Source: Candidatus Nitrospira neomarina (GTDB lineage: Bacteria > Nitrospirota > Nitrospiria > Nitrospirales > UBA8639). From it: DNA of 64,000 nt. The stretch covers positions 1,302,001 through 1,366,000 of the forward strand of contig NZ_CP116968.1 in assembly GCF_032051675.1 (NCBI RefSeq), read 5' to 3'. The notes under the pieces are model-generated. The model was not told where the DNA came from and did no database searches. It worked only from the letters and a program-made list of their open reading frames with translations. The position numbers and the translations under genes are program-made. Shown here in pieces: positions 1-8,060 of the stretch. The first letter of the stretch is position 1; each line of letters starts with the position of its first letter.

Positions 1-1962
1 TGCCGCTTGCCCCTCATATAACACGTGCCCTGGGCAAATACCCATCGCAGCGGCGGCGGCATCGAACAACCGACCGCAGGAACTCGCAAGAGGGCTATTA
101 ATCCGACCGCTCAGCATGCGATCCAGCATCATGCGAGGTTTTTTCTTGAGAAGATCAAACAATGGCAGATCGGAGTAGTTCATCGCAAACTCCGCCCATC
201 CCATTTCTGCCATGACATGCGCATAGGTGTTTCGCCACGGTTCCTTGATCGCCTGAGTTCCGCCGAGCATCGGTACGGGCTTAAAGGACCCAAGACGAGT
301 AAAGCCCCCATAATCCGCCAGCAAAAACTCACCGCCCCACATCGTGTCGTCTTCCCCATAGCCCAACCCATCCAAGATCACCCCAAGGACCGGTTTAGTC
401 GTTAAGGGAACCCCGTTTTCAACCAGACAGGCAGCGAGATGAGCATGGTGATGTTGAATTTCAACAATCGGAAGGTGCCCGTTTTTTGCTTTGGCCCGTC
501 CAAGCTTGCTCGACAGGTATTCCGGGTGCAGATCAACGGCGATAATTTCAGGGCTCTGCTCAAACAGCAGTTGGTATTGTGTGATGGCTCGTTGATAATC
601 GGCATAGGTCAAAGAGTCTTCCAAATCTCCAATGTGATGGGAGAGCAGGGCTTGTCCATCTTTGAGTAAGCAAAAGGTATTTTTGAGTTCACCGCCCATA
701 GCAAGAATAACAGAACTGTGCTCGAAGCCAGAGGGAAGCCCTATGGGTATGGGCGCAAACCCTCGACTCCGTCGCAGCACTCGTGGATCCTGATCCATGA
801 CTTTGACCACCGAATCGTCAACACGTTGGACAATCCCCCGATTATGCAAGACCACAAACTCCGCAATGTTTTTCAAATGTATTTTGGCCTGCTCATTGTC
901 AATGCACTGGGGTTCGCCGGCATGATTCCCGCTGGTTAATACAATCGGATGAGCCATGCGATGGAGGATCAAATGGTGCAGCGGTGAATTGGCTAACATA
1001 CATCCATAGGTGGACATGCCGGGAGCGACACTTGCCGCAAGGGTCCTCTCCGGATGGCGCTTCAGGATGACAATGGGGGCCGCCTGGCTTTGCAAGAGTT
1101 CGGCTTCCCTCTCCCCTACCACACAATACCGGCGAATCACTTCCAGGTCGCGCGTCATTAATGCAAGAGGTTTTCCCTCCCTGTGTTTCAAGGCCCGAAG
1201 CCGGCTGACCGCGTCCTCCCGGGTGGCATCGCAGGCAAGTTGAAAACCGCCTAATCCTTTAATGGCCAGAATGTGCCCTTTCTGGAGGAGACTGCAGACC
1301 GCATCTGCCTCATCCAGCATCGTATAGGAATGCACCGTCACGGGTTTTCCATCCATACGTTCAATCCACACCTTCGGTCCGCATGCATGGCACGCGATCG
1401 GTTGGGCATGAAACCGTCGGTCTTGGGGATCGTGATATTCCTTCAGGCAGGCCTCGCACAAAGGAAAATCCTTCAGTGTGGTGGAAGGCCGGTCATACGG
1501 AATCCCTTCCTGAATCGTCAGGCGGGGTCCGCAATGCGTGCAGTTGGTAAAGGGATAGCGGAACCGCCGTGCAAACGGATCAAATATTTCCTTCACGCAA
1601 CTCGGACATGGGACGGTATCCGGAACAATGCCGGTCTGCACAGGAGTTTTGTCAGTACCGGCAATGACAAACCTCTTTTCCGGGACGCCACACAGGGAAA
1701 TGCTGCTGGTAAAGATTTCGGCAATCTTAGCGAGTGGTGGAGGATTGTGAGTCAGTTCATGAATGAAATGCCTGAGGTTATCTTCATCGCCAGCAACCAG
1801 AATTTGAACACCTTTTCCATTGTTGGCAACACGACCTCGAAGATCAAAGCGTTGAGCCAATTGGCAGACCATCGGACGAAAACCGACACCCTGGACCAAT
1901 CCAGACACTTGGATATTGAATGCCTGTTCGTTGGAGCTTCTTACCGTTACTGTTTTCATCAT
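1..1962 (-). CDS. hypF: Carbamoyltransferase HypF (3' end outside window)
   Basis: HypF uses carbamoyl phosphate and ATP to make the thiocarboxamide on HypE that becomes the cyanide ligands of [NiFe]-hydrogenase. The 654 visible codons stay open to the left edge. An acylphosphatase-like start (VSGLVQGVGFRP) is followed by two Cys4 zinc-finger motifs, the second containing DPQDRRFHAQPIACHACGP. A YrdC-like region and a Kae1-like domain with LAMGGELKNTFCL come next, and the last visible residues (SSCGRLFDA ... YEGQAA) match the family's C-terminal region. Family members are about 750-800 aa, so about 100 residues lie outside the window. The start ATG at 1962 overlaps the stop of the upstream NHL frame (ATGA); a second ATG follows immediately. 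The structural hydrogenase genes are not visible here. Confidence 0.95.
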   Translation of the reverse strand, partial: MMKTVTVRSSNEQAFNIQVSGLVQGVGFRPMVCQLAQRFDLRGRVANNGKGVQILVAGDEDNLRHFIHELTHNPPPLAKIAEIFTSSISLCGVPEKRFVIAGTDKTPVQTGIVPDTVPCPSCVKEIFDPFARRFRYPFTNCTHCGPRLTIQEGIPYDRPSTTLKDFPLCEACLKEYHDPQDRRFHAQPIACHACGPKVWIERMDGKPVTVHSYTMLDEADAVCSLLQKGHILAIKGLGGFQLACDATREDAVSRLRALKHREGKPLALMTRDLEVIRRYCVVGEREAELLQSQAAPIVILKRHPERTLAASVAPGMSTYGCMLANSPLHHLILHRMAHPIVLTSGNHAGEPQCIDNEQAKIHLKNIAEFVVLHNRGIVQRVDDSVVKVMDQDPRVLRRSRGFAPIPIGLPSGFEHSSVILAMGGELKNTFCLLKDGQALLSHHIGDLEDSLTYADYQRAITQYQLLFEQSPEIIAVDLHPEYLSSKLGRAKAKNGHLPIVEIQHHHAHLAACLVENGVPLTTKPVLGVILDGLGYGEDDTMWGGEFLLADYGGFTRLGSFKPVPMLGGTQAIKEPWRNTYAHVMAEMGWAEFAMNYSDLPLFDLLKKKPRMMLDRMLSGRINSPLASSCGRLFDAAAAAMGICPGHVLYEGQAA

Positions 1963-2429
1963 GAACGCAAGGTTCCGTCAATGTCCCACAGTTGAACACG
2001 GTTGTTGCCTAAGTCAGATACTACTACAAACTTATCACACACCTGAACATGTAAGGCCAGCACAAACTCCCCCTCATGGGAGAGCTCCATTGATTTATCC
2101 CCTGTAGCCTGAAAAGTTGGCTGGCCGGCCAACGCCTGCGCCTTGGCTCCTGTCTGGAGGTTGGAATCATACCGACCCATTAAACGGGAATTTGCGGTAT
2201 CTGCCACGATTAACCAGGAACCGGTGGCCGTGACTCCATAGGGCATGTTGAGTGTCTCGGCGCGGGGCCAATACAGGCTGGCATTATGGTCAACCAGATG
2301 AGACGCAGTTTGGTCAAGAATCCAACGGCTTGGATTTCTGAAAAAATTCGACGCTCGAAACGTCGGCAATCCCGTCATCGAATACGATGACTTCTCTGGC
2401 GGGAATTTGGCTTCAGTCCTGCCGGGCAT
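1959..2429 (-). pseudogene. 5'-truncated NHL-repeat protein next to hypF
   Basis: This 156-codon frame carries NHL beta-propeller repeats: LNMPYGVTATGSWLIVADTANSRLMG and, near the end, VVVSDLGNNRVQLWD, with a linker GQPTFQATGD. NHL-repeat proteins of about 300-400 aa are known neighbours of group 2 [NiFe]-hydrogenase genes, and this looks like the C-terminal half only. A TGA lies in frame shortly upstream, and GGGAGG sits only one base before the first ATG, which is poor for initiation. The stop overlaps the hypF start by four bases, so the pair was probably co-transcribed. I infer deletion or rearrangement of the 5' half; a short expressed protein cannot be excluded. Confidence 0.6.
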
Positions 2430-2956
2430 GCCTCCCAGTCGTCGCGCTCAAGACCTGGTCATCTTTGGACAAACAAGAAAGGTGGGCCTTCCGCTTCTCA
2501 GGCTCCCTTTCAATGAGAAGGATGGTTTCTTCCACGACTTCCCTTTTCAAGTAAGCTTTCAAAGTGTAAATGTAGTTTGCATCAACACAAAACGCAACCG
2601 TGAGGGAATTTAGAAAGGAAAATAAGCATAGGAAATCTGTAAGATACGTTCACTGTAAGGAAGCCATTAGGTGTTGTCCGGAATAGCTTCGTCTTTATTC
2701 AATTGCCAAAAAACAAAGAACACAATTTTCAAAATTCCGAATCTCCTCAAATTTTTTCATTAGAAGGAATCGAGGCTTTTACTCCGCAGAAGTCGAACCG
2801 GCATGAAGAAGAGGCGGTTTTTGGGAAAGAACAGTTTGGCCGGGCCTTTAAAGCGGAAACCGGATCGGTACAGGAGAAGTCGAAAGCGCGTTAGTCAGCC
2901 ATGAGGAGTGAGTTCTCTATACTCTTCCCACAACCAGTGTCCCTGTAGAGCAACGC
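2430..2956. other. Intergenic, no recognised gene
   Basis: On the minus strand an open frame without an ATG (about 2445-2655) has a coding-like composition but no recognisable family. On the plus strand a very basic 33-codon frame starts at 2803. Neither has a convincing ribosome binding site, and I do not call either as a gene. Confidence 0.3.
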
Positions 2957-4336
2957 TTACCGCGACCGACACCGGGCATTCTTGTCATCGATCCTGCATT
3001 TGGTGACACTCGCTCCGGCAGCGTCGAATACGTTCACACTCCAGGCACCTCGTTGACGGGGGACGAAACCAAAAAATCCATGGACTGAGACCATCATGGC
3101 GTGCGTCACAGTCTCGCTATCAATTACCCTTCCCTCAAGTCCCTTGGTAACAGCTGGAAGCAATTTTGTGCCACTGATACCCACTACCATCTGAGGTGGT
3201 CGACGGCCGGTAAAGCTCAACACCTCACCCACATGAATATGGCCGGTGAGGACCAGGTCTACCGCCGGCGGCAAGCGGCCTGCCAACCTTGAGGCAGTCA
3301 ATGCGTCCTGAGCAGTCACGTTGATATCTTCCACAGCTACGGGTGGAATCATCTGATTGCCGCACGCATCGGTCTTTGGCTTCAAGACGGAACTGTGCGC
3401 CGGGCGCAATGCCCAGATGGGGCGGTGACTGAGAAGCCAGGTGGGACCCTCTGCAAGCTTCGCTGCCTGTTCGAAGTCTCGCGCGTAGCGATTGATCACG
3501 ACGTTCGGCGAGAGCGAAGTATCATCGGCCTGAACGGTATCCATGACGACCAACTGCAGCTCTTCGAACTCCAAGGCATAGGGATCACTGAAGTCACTGC
3601 AGGCTGCGAACTCAAACGGATTGAGAAAACGAACATATCCTAATCCGGCGCGCTCACAAGTTTCGTGGTCCCCCCGTACAAAAACGAGTGGGGCTGCTTC
3701 GAGCATAGGCGTCCCCGGATGGAAGAAATCGGTATTCCAGGTCGCCATCCGCATACCCGGACTGTTGTAGGGACTGCCCTGGCAATTCCCACAACCATCG
3801 GGGCACTTTTCTTCGCGATAGATGTAATCTCCCAACTGAATAATCAGATCCGGCTGCCATTCCGCCACGCGTTCTGCAACCTTGGCAAATTCCCAGTCGT
3901 CGGGGTCGCCACAGTTCTGAAAACCATCGTCGAATGCACTCCCCGCCTTCATGCGACAGCCGGTGTCTCCGACTACCGCGATTCGCCGTGGATTCCGAGA
4001 AACCGGGCGGAGCTCACGACCGGCAACTTCGATTCGGCCGGTCTCACGCGGCACGAGGAGTTCACAGACCAGAACATTAAAATCCGAATTCGGTTGCGCA
4101 CGCACTTTCATCCGCGCATGGCGGCCATCGAAATAGGCCAAGGGACAATGCTCACCTTCGGTAATGGCGCGCACGAGCCCGCGGTGAGGTGGCACAACCT
4201 GCACCCACACATTGCGGACTTGTGAGTCAGAATGGGCGAAAGCAGATTCGATCCCGGCCGAACCCAGCCACGCGCAGGTCACGAGCACCAGGAATTGAAG
4301 CTTTGGCAGGACTGCCCGATTACGACGCCACCACAT
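2957..4336 (-). CDS. Secreted calcineurin-like metallophosphatase
   Basis: This is a probable periplasmic metallo-phosphoesterase; the substrate is unknown. The start at 4336 is chosen because GGAG lies six bases upstream and it begins a clean signal peptide (WWRRNR, hydrophobic stretch, then SAFA). A GTG ten codons earlier is less likely. An N-terminal beta domain (about 35-115) precedes the phosphatase core. The metal-binding motifs are present in order: GDTG (about 123-126), LGDYIYR (about 168-174), RGDHET (about 221-226), SHRP and GHIH. The third motif has GDHE in place of the usual GNHE. Several Cys (CPDGCGNC) may form disulfides. It stands alone with no evident operon partner. Confidence 0.85.
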   Translation of the reverse strand: MWWRRNRAVLPKLQFLVLVTCAWLGSAGIESAFAHSDSQVRNVWVQVVPPHRGLVRAITEGEHCPLAYFDGRHARMKVRAQPNSDFNVLVCELLVPRETGRIEVAGRELRPVSRNPRRIAVVGDTGCRMKAGSAFDDGFQNCGDPDDWEFAKVAERVAEWQPDLIIQLGDYIYREEKCPDGCGNCQGSPYNSPGMRMATWNTDFFHPGTPMLEAAPLVFVRGDHETCERAGLGYVRFLNPFEFAACSDFSDPYALEFEELQLVVMDTVQADDTSLSPNVVINRYARDFEQAAKLAEGPTWLLSHRPIWALRPAHSSVLKPKTDACGNQMIPPVAVEDINVTAQDALTASRLAGRLPPAVDLVLTGHIHVGEVLSFTGRRPPQMVVGISGTKLLPAVTKGLEGRVIDSETVTHAMMVSVHGFFGFVPRQRGAWSVNVFDAAGASVTKCRIDDKNARCRSR

Positions 4337-4574
4337 CTTTTTCTCCGGAAACACAAAGGTAGACACCTATGCTCTAAAGTACCTCTCAATGGAGTTCATT
4401 TCAAGATGTACGTCATTGCCGAAATATGCGTAATGAGCCTAAACAACTCACCGCTGGAAATACCCATCCTAAAAATAGTGGAAAAGATAGTTCGGAGAAA
4501 ATTTTCCTCATAGAGGAAACCGTATAGGTTTTGGGTTTTATCTGGTTGGAATAGAATTGGGTACAGAATTTTTA

Positions 4575-5079
4575 AGGCGCCATGCAGATGCTACAACGCC
4601 GCCGCCCATGCCCTTTACCAGTCGCATTCCCGTCTGCTTCTTAATGTGCGCACCAATTGGGCAATCGTGTTGTGCTTGAAACTTTGCGGCTGGAGCAAAG
4701 CGAATATCTTATGCGCAAGGCCCTGCGCGACATTGAATTTGAAGGATTTTTAATTCCAAAAGGCTGGCTGGTACGGATTGGCATTCGTGAAAGCCATCGG
4801 GATGCTGAAATTTTTCCCAACCCAAATGACTTCAACCCTGATCGATTTTTAACAACGTCCATTGGCCCCAAGCAGTATTCTCCTTTTGGCATCCAACAGA
4901 AATCGTGTTTGGGAAAGGGACTCACTCTTTGGATTGGGCAGAAGGTTGTTCTGGAATTAGCGCAAGGCTTTGAATGGAAAGTCGTTCATGATGGTCCCAG
5001 AGAATTGGGGGTCTTTCATTGGAGACCCAGTGCGAAGTTAGGCGTACAGATGTCTTCAATTTCTATGGGTTCAGCATAA
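4575..5079 (+). pseudogene. Cytochrome P450 C-terminal remnant
   Basis: From about 4657 the frame reads a P450 C-terminus. The K-helix ExxR (ETLRL) is followed by a meander region with FNPDRFL and a haem-binding loop (FGIQQKSCLG) in which the usual second Gly is Gln. Only about 140 of roughly 450 residues remain, and the frame opens at a TTG. Upstream bases 4575-4656 give P450-like text split between frames: NAAAHALYQ and LLLNVRT in one, HADATT in another. This implies at least one frameshift and loss of the N-terminal two thirds. Fold identity is secure from ExxR plus the Cys loop; non-functionality is inferred. Confidence 0.7.
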
Positions 5080-5110
5080 TTCCTATTCCTGAAAAAGTAC
5101 TTTAATCTTA

Positions 5111-5515
5111 ATGACTACTGTTTTTCGATGCGACAAGGGGAAAAGTATAAATTTTTCTCCAACATATTCCGATAAAAGGAGAGTAACCCCAGTGTCGTCC
5201 AAAGACAGTTGTGAAAGGCACATGAACAGCCAATTGCCCTATAAAAAAGCAGGAAAAATGAAGGATAATCGCCAATCCGCAGATTCTGAGGATTGCCTGT
5301 ACTGTCCTTTGAGAAAGCCTGTCTTTTGGCCTATTGTGTTTCTTCTTTTTGTGTTGAGTCCTTTTATTTTTTCTTCCAATATTTCAAATACATCCTCAAA
5401 TCCCCGGTTTGCATCCTCCCCTCCTGTCCCCAAACAAACCAAGCCTCATGATGACGACGGTAAGGATACTTCATTTCAAAATGTTCAACTCCGGAAACCG
5501 GTTTCTCAAAAATAA
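5111..5515 (+). CDS. Hypothetical protein with one membrane segment
   Basis: I do not recognise a family. The 134-codon frame has a polar N-terminus, a CLYCP pair of cysteines, one hydrophobic span (about 71-90, FWPIVFLLFVLSPFIFSS) and a Pro/Ser-rich tail. No strong ribosome binding site precedes the first ATG; an internal ATG at 5222 is an alternative start. It follows the P450 remnant on the same strand and could itself be fortuitous. Confidence 0.35.
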   Translation: MTTVFRCDKGKSINFSPTYSDKRRVTPVSSKDSCERHMNSQLPYKKAGKMKDNRQSADSEDCLYCPLRKPVFWPIVFLLFVLSPFIFSSNISNTSSNPRFASSPPVPKQTKPHDDDGKDTSFQNVQLRKPVSQK

Positions 5516-5671
5516 GAAAAATTCTTCGCAGCTTATTGTGTGTATCACGTCCTGACCAGGTCACTTCATAAAGTGGAATCATCGTCCTGAAGATGCACCC
5601 GCCGGGAAGGCATGATAGGATAGAAAAATTTCAAAAGGTCCCATAAGGGTCCCTCTGTTACGGTCGTTGAC

Positions 5672-6229
5672 ATGTTGAGAACCCTGACAATGGGAATCGT
5701 CTGCTTGATGCTGGGTGCCTGTTCAAGCGTTGAACCGGCAGGAACGTTACCCACGGCATTGTCAGTTGACCTCTCCCGATATAGCGGAATGTGGCATGAA
5801 ATTGCACGACTGCCGATGTGGGGGCAACGAAATTGCGTAAGATCTACAGCCGAGTACCGGCTACTGGAATCGGGGAAAGTCGCCGTGCGAAACGCATGTA
5901 CCACCTCGACCGGTGAGGAGGTCAGCATTGAGGGAGTGGCCACCGTGGTGGACCCTGAACATCGGGCGAAGTTGAACGTGGTCTTCGACCAATGGGCAGC
6001 TAAACTTGTAGCCTTGCTTACCTCAGCGGAGCAGGGGAATTACTGGATACTTCGGGTCGATCCCGAGTACAAGCTTGCGATCGTCGGCACCCCGGATCGG
6101 GACTACCTCTGGATCCTGGCACGAACCCCCTCGATCGATGAAGCAAGCTATCAGGACATGGTCTCCTTTAGTCATCGCCTCGGCTTTCAAACAGAGCATT
6201 TGATCCGGGCCCCCGCCGGGGAAGATTAG
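5672..6229 (+). CDS. blc: Outer-membrane lipoprotein lipocalin (Blc-like)
   Basis: A bacterial lipocalin, known family role: binding lipids or lysophospholipids at the outer membrane under envelope stress. The signal peptide ends in a lipobox (MLGAC, Cys17), so the protein should be lipidated. Lipocalin signature 1 is GMWHEIARLP (about 39-48) and the third conserved region is YLWILARTP near residue 150. At 185 aa it is the usual Blc length. An RNCVRSTAEY strand supplies a Cys that could pair with Cys in RNACTT, as in other lipocalins. No Shine-Dalgarno sequence is evident. It is monocistronic as far as can be seen. Confidence 0.9.
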   Translation: MLRTLTMGIVCLMLGACSSVEPAGTLPTALSVDLSRYSGMWHEIARLPMWGQRNCVRSTAEYRLLESGKVAVRNACTTSTGEEVSIEGVATVVDPEHRAKLNVVFDQWAAKLVALLTSAEQGNYWILRVDPEYKLAIVGTPDRDYLWILARTPSIDEASYQDMVSFSHRLGFQTEHLIRAPAGED

Positions 6230-6439
6230 TCCTTGCCTCCCACAATTAAATATCAAAATTTTTCGAAAGTGGAATGAATAAGCCGAAGAATTTTCCTGAA
6301 TTGGACGTTTTGCCGTTCTCTAATGCACGGAAGCATCCCGCCGGTCCTCGCGGCTTATGAAACAAAAGCCTTTAGTTTTTCCAAGCACAGCGAACCCAAT
6401 GAGGGCAAGTATTGCAAGGACCGCTTGGACTCGAGCTTG
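6230..6439. other. Short convergent intergenic gap
   Basis: This gap separates the convergent lipocalin and M48 protease genes. I see no clear hairpin with a T run. Confidence 0.3.
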
Positions 6440-7456
6440 CTATTTTGACAGTGTGTAAAATCGGTCTTTCACAGTTTTGCCGTTAGAATATTGATCAAAG
6501 CTTTCTCCCATAGAATCACCGAGTTCTGCCAATCTCGTATCGGGATGAGGATGAGTCTTAAACAGTAAGGCGACACTGCTGTCACTGAGACCTGCATGAC
6601 CAATTTCCTGCAACACCATTGGCAGGCCATAGGCGTCATAGCCGGCTCTGGCGGCCAACACTACCCCAATTCTGTCGGCCTGATATTCGGCATCTTTATC
6701 CAATCCGCGAGCCATCACTTCTGCTCCACTTCCAATAAGATTATTCACGGCCTGCTTCGCTTGCTCATTCTTCATATTACCGAGTTTTTGAGAAAACACG
6801 CTTCTTCCCATATCAATCGCCTGGCTTTGCTTAATGATGGTTAGATGATGCTGTTTAACAACATGACCAATTTCATGTCCCAGGACCCCAGCCAATTCCG
6901 CTTCAGAATGAAGTTGTCGATACAAACCTTTGGTCAGAAAAATAAATCCACCCGGCGCAGCAAAGGCATTGATATCCTCGGAATCAATCACTCCAAAATA
7001 CCAATCAAGGTCGGTTCTTCCACTCTGTAGGCTTAGCCACCTTCCAACATGATTGACGTACCGTTGCAGGCGTTCATCCTTGACCAGAGGCGCAGCCCCA
7101 AGCAGTCGTCCGGCAATCTCTTGACCGATGGCTATTTCCTCTTCTGTGGAAGTCCCTTTGACCAGGTCGGTCAGGTCTGTCAGCGCAGGAGTTTTCTTGC
7201 CCGTCTTTTTTTGTGGAGTACCTTCTTGTGTTGTTCCGGTGGTGGTTTCATCCGGCTGCCCTAATTGTTTGAGAGCATCACCCAAATCAAATGCATGAGT
7301 GATGGTTGCCAACCCGAAGATTACCAATGTCAGAATCCATGCACGCAAAAGGAATTCTTTCAAGTCCGCCCTTGCCTGTTGATTGAGGAACATTAGAGGC
7401 ACCGATCGTAAAAAACGAGAGAGTACATTTTTCTTCATATGATGCTGATTGTTCAT
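6440..7456 (-). CDS. M48-family zinc metalloprotease
   Basis: A peptidase M48 (BepA/LoiP-type) zinc endopeptidase, probably acting in the periplasm on envelope proteins. A hydrophobic segment at about 38-54 gives an N-terminal anchor or signal. A low-complexity Thr/Lys linker (about 70-90) follows, then the catalytic domain with HEIGH at 194-198 and the downstream Glu ligand in DAEYQADRIG. The family text INAFAAPGGFIFLTKGL is intact. It starts three bases after the stop of the SH3-domain gene, and the CHASE2 gene lies further upstream on the same strand, so the three probably form one transcript. A second ATG six codons in is an alternative start. Confidence 0.9.
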   Translation of the reverse strand: MNNQHHMKKNVLSRFLRSVPLMFLNQQARADLKEFLLRAWILTLVIFGLATITHAFDLGDALKQLGQPDETTTGTTQEGTPQKKTGKKTPALTDLTDLVKGTSTEEEIAIGQEIAGRLLGAAPLVKDERLQRYVNHVGRWLSLQSGRTDLDWYFGVIDSEDINAFAAPGGFIFLTKGLYRQLHSEAELAGVLGHEIGHVVKQHHLTIIKQSQAIDMGRSVFSQKLGNMKNEQAKQAVNNLIGSGAEVMARGLDKDAEYQADRIGVVLAARAGYDAYGLPMVLQEIGHAGLSDSSVALLFKTHPHPDTRLAELGDSMGESFDQYSNGKTVKDRFYTLSK

Positions 7457-7459
7457 GTG

Positions 7460-7975
7460 TTAATTCCCGTCTGTCGTCTGTATAAACGGAACTTTTTGTA
7501 CTTGTAACCCTGCCTGATTGGCAAAACCTTGTGCTTGTTTCTTTGAAGTCCGATAGGTTTTCAATGTCTGTAATTCATGTTCATTAAATTCGGCCTCTTT
7601 TAATTCTTCTTCATCTAATCCGCGAACGCCCGTAGCGGCCACAACATTTCCAGTTCCAGCTCTCCCAGTGGCTAAACCCAATACTCCTGAGGCTTCCGTC
7701 GCCGCGGAAGCCTTTTCCGCAGAGCCCCCCCGTCGAATATAGAGCATTCTCACCCATCCGGTTTTATCTTTACGGGACACTTCTAACCATCCACCTTTTC
7801 TTCTCAGAATCTCCACGGTGTCGCCTTCTTTTAACGATAGCACTTCTCGAGCATCTTTAAAGGGTTCGCTCATGAGCTGGCACGCTCTAGCGGCTACACC
7901 GGGATCCGAAGCTTTTCCCTCTGCGGGAAAGACTCCAATCATGACTATTGTCAGAAAGGCAAACCATTTCCTCAT
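7460..7975 (-). CDS. Periplasmic bacterial SH3-domain protein
   Basis: The start at 7975 has a strong ribosome binding site (GAAGGAGG) and begins a signal peptide (RKWFAFLTIVMIGVFPAEGKA). Residues about 30-85 form a bacterial SH3 domain (DAREVLSLKEGDTVEILRRK then GWLEVSRKDKTGWV), a fold that often binds cell wall or proteins. The rest is a Gly/Ala stretch and a charged, probably helical C-terminus without a family match. It sits between a CHASE2 membrane protein and an M48 protease with a three-base gap to the latter, which suggests it tethers or regulates the protease; that role is inference. Confidence 0.8.
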   Translation of the reverse strand: MRKWFAFLTIVMIGVFPAEGKASDPGVAARACQLMSEPFKDAREVLSLKEGDTVEILRRKGGWLEVSRKDKTGWVRMLYIRRGGSAEKASAATEASGVLGLATGRAGTGNVVAATGVRGLDEEELKEAEFNEHELQTLKTYRTSKKQAQGFANQAGLQVQKVPFIQTTDGN

Positions 7976-8060
7976 CACAGTCCTCCTTCTTGTGTTGAAC
8001 AGACATGGCGGTTCATGGTGCATCACTGACTGAGACGGGGGAATTTACGGTAAAGGAACA

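Noticed and set aside
1273-1995. Long plus-strand open frame (240 codons) inside the hypF region
   Set aside because: The minus strand encodes HypF with clear motifs throughout; the plus frame is its shadow with no family text or ribosome binding site.
3665-4225. Plus-strand 186-codon frame
   Set aside because: Antisense to the metallophosphatase, whose motifs and signal peptide are unambiguous.
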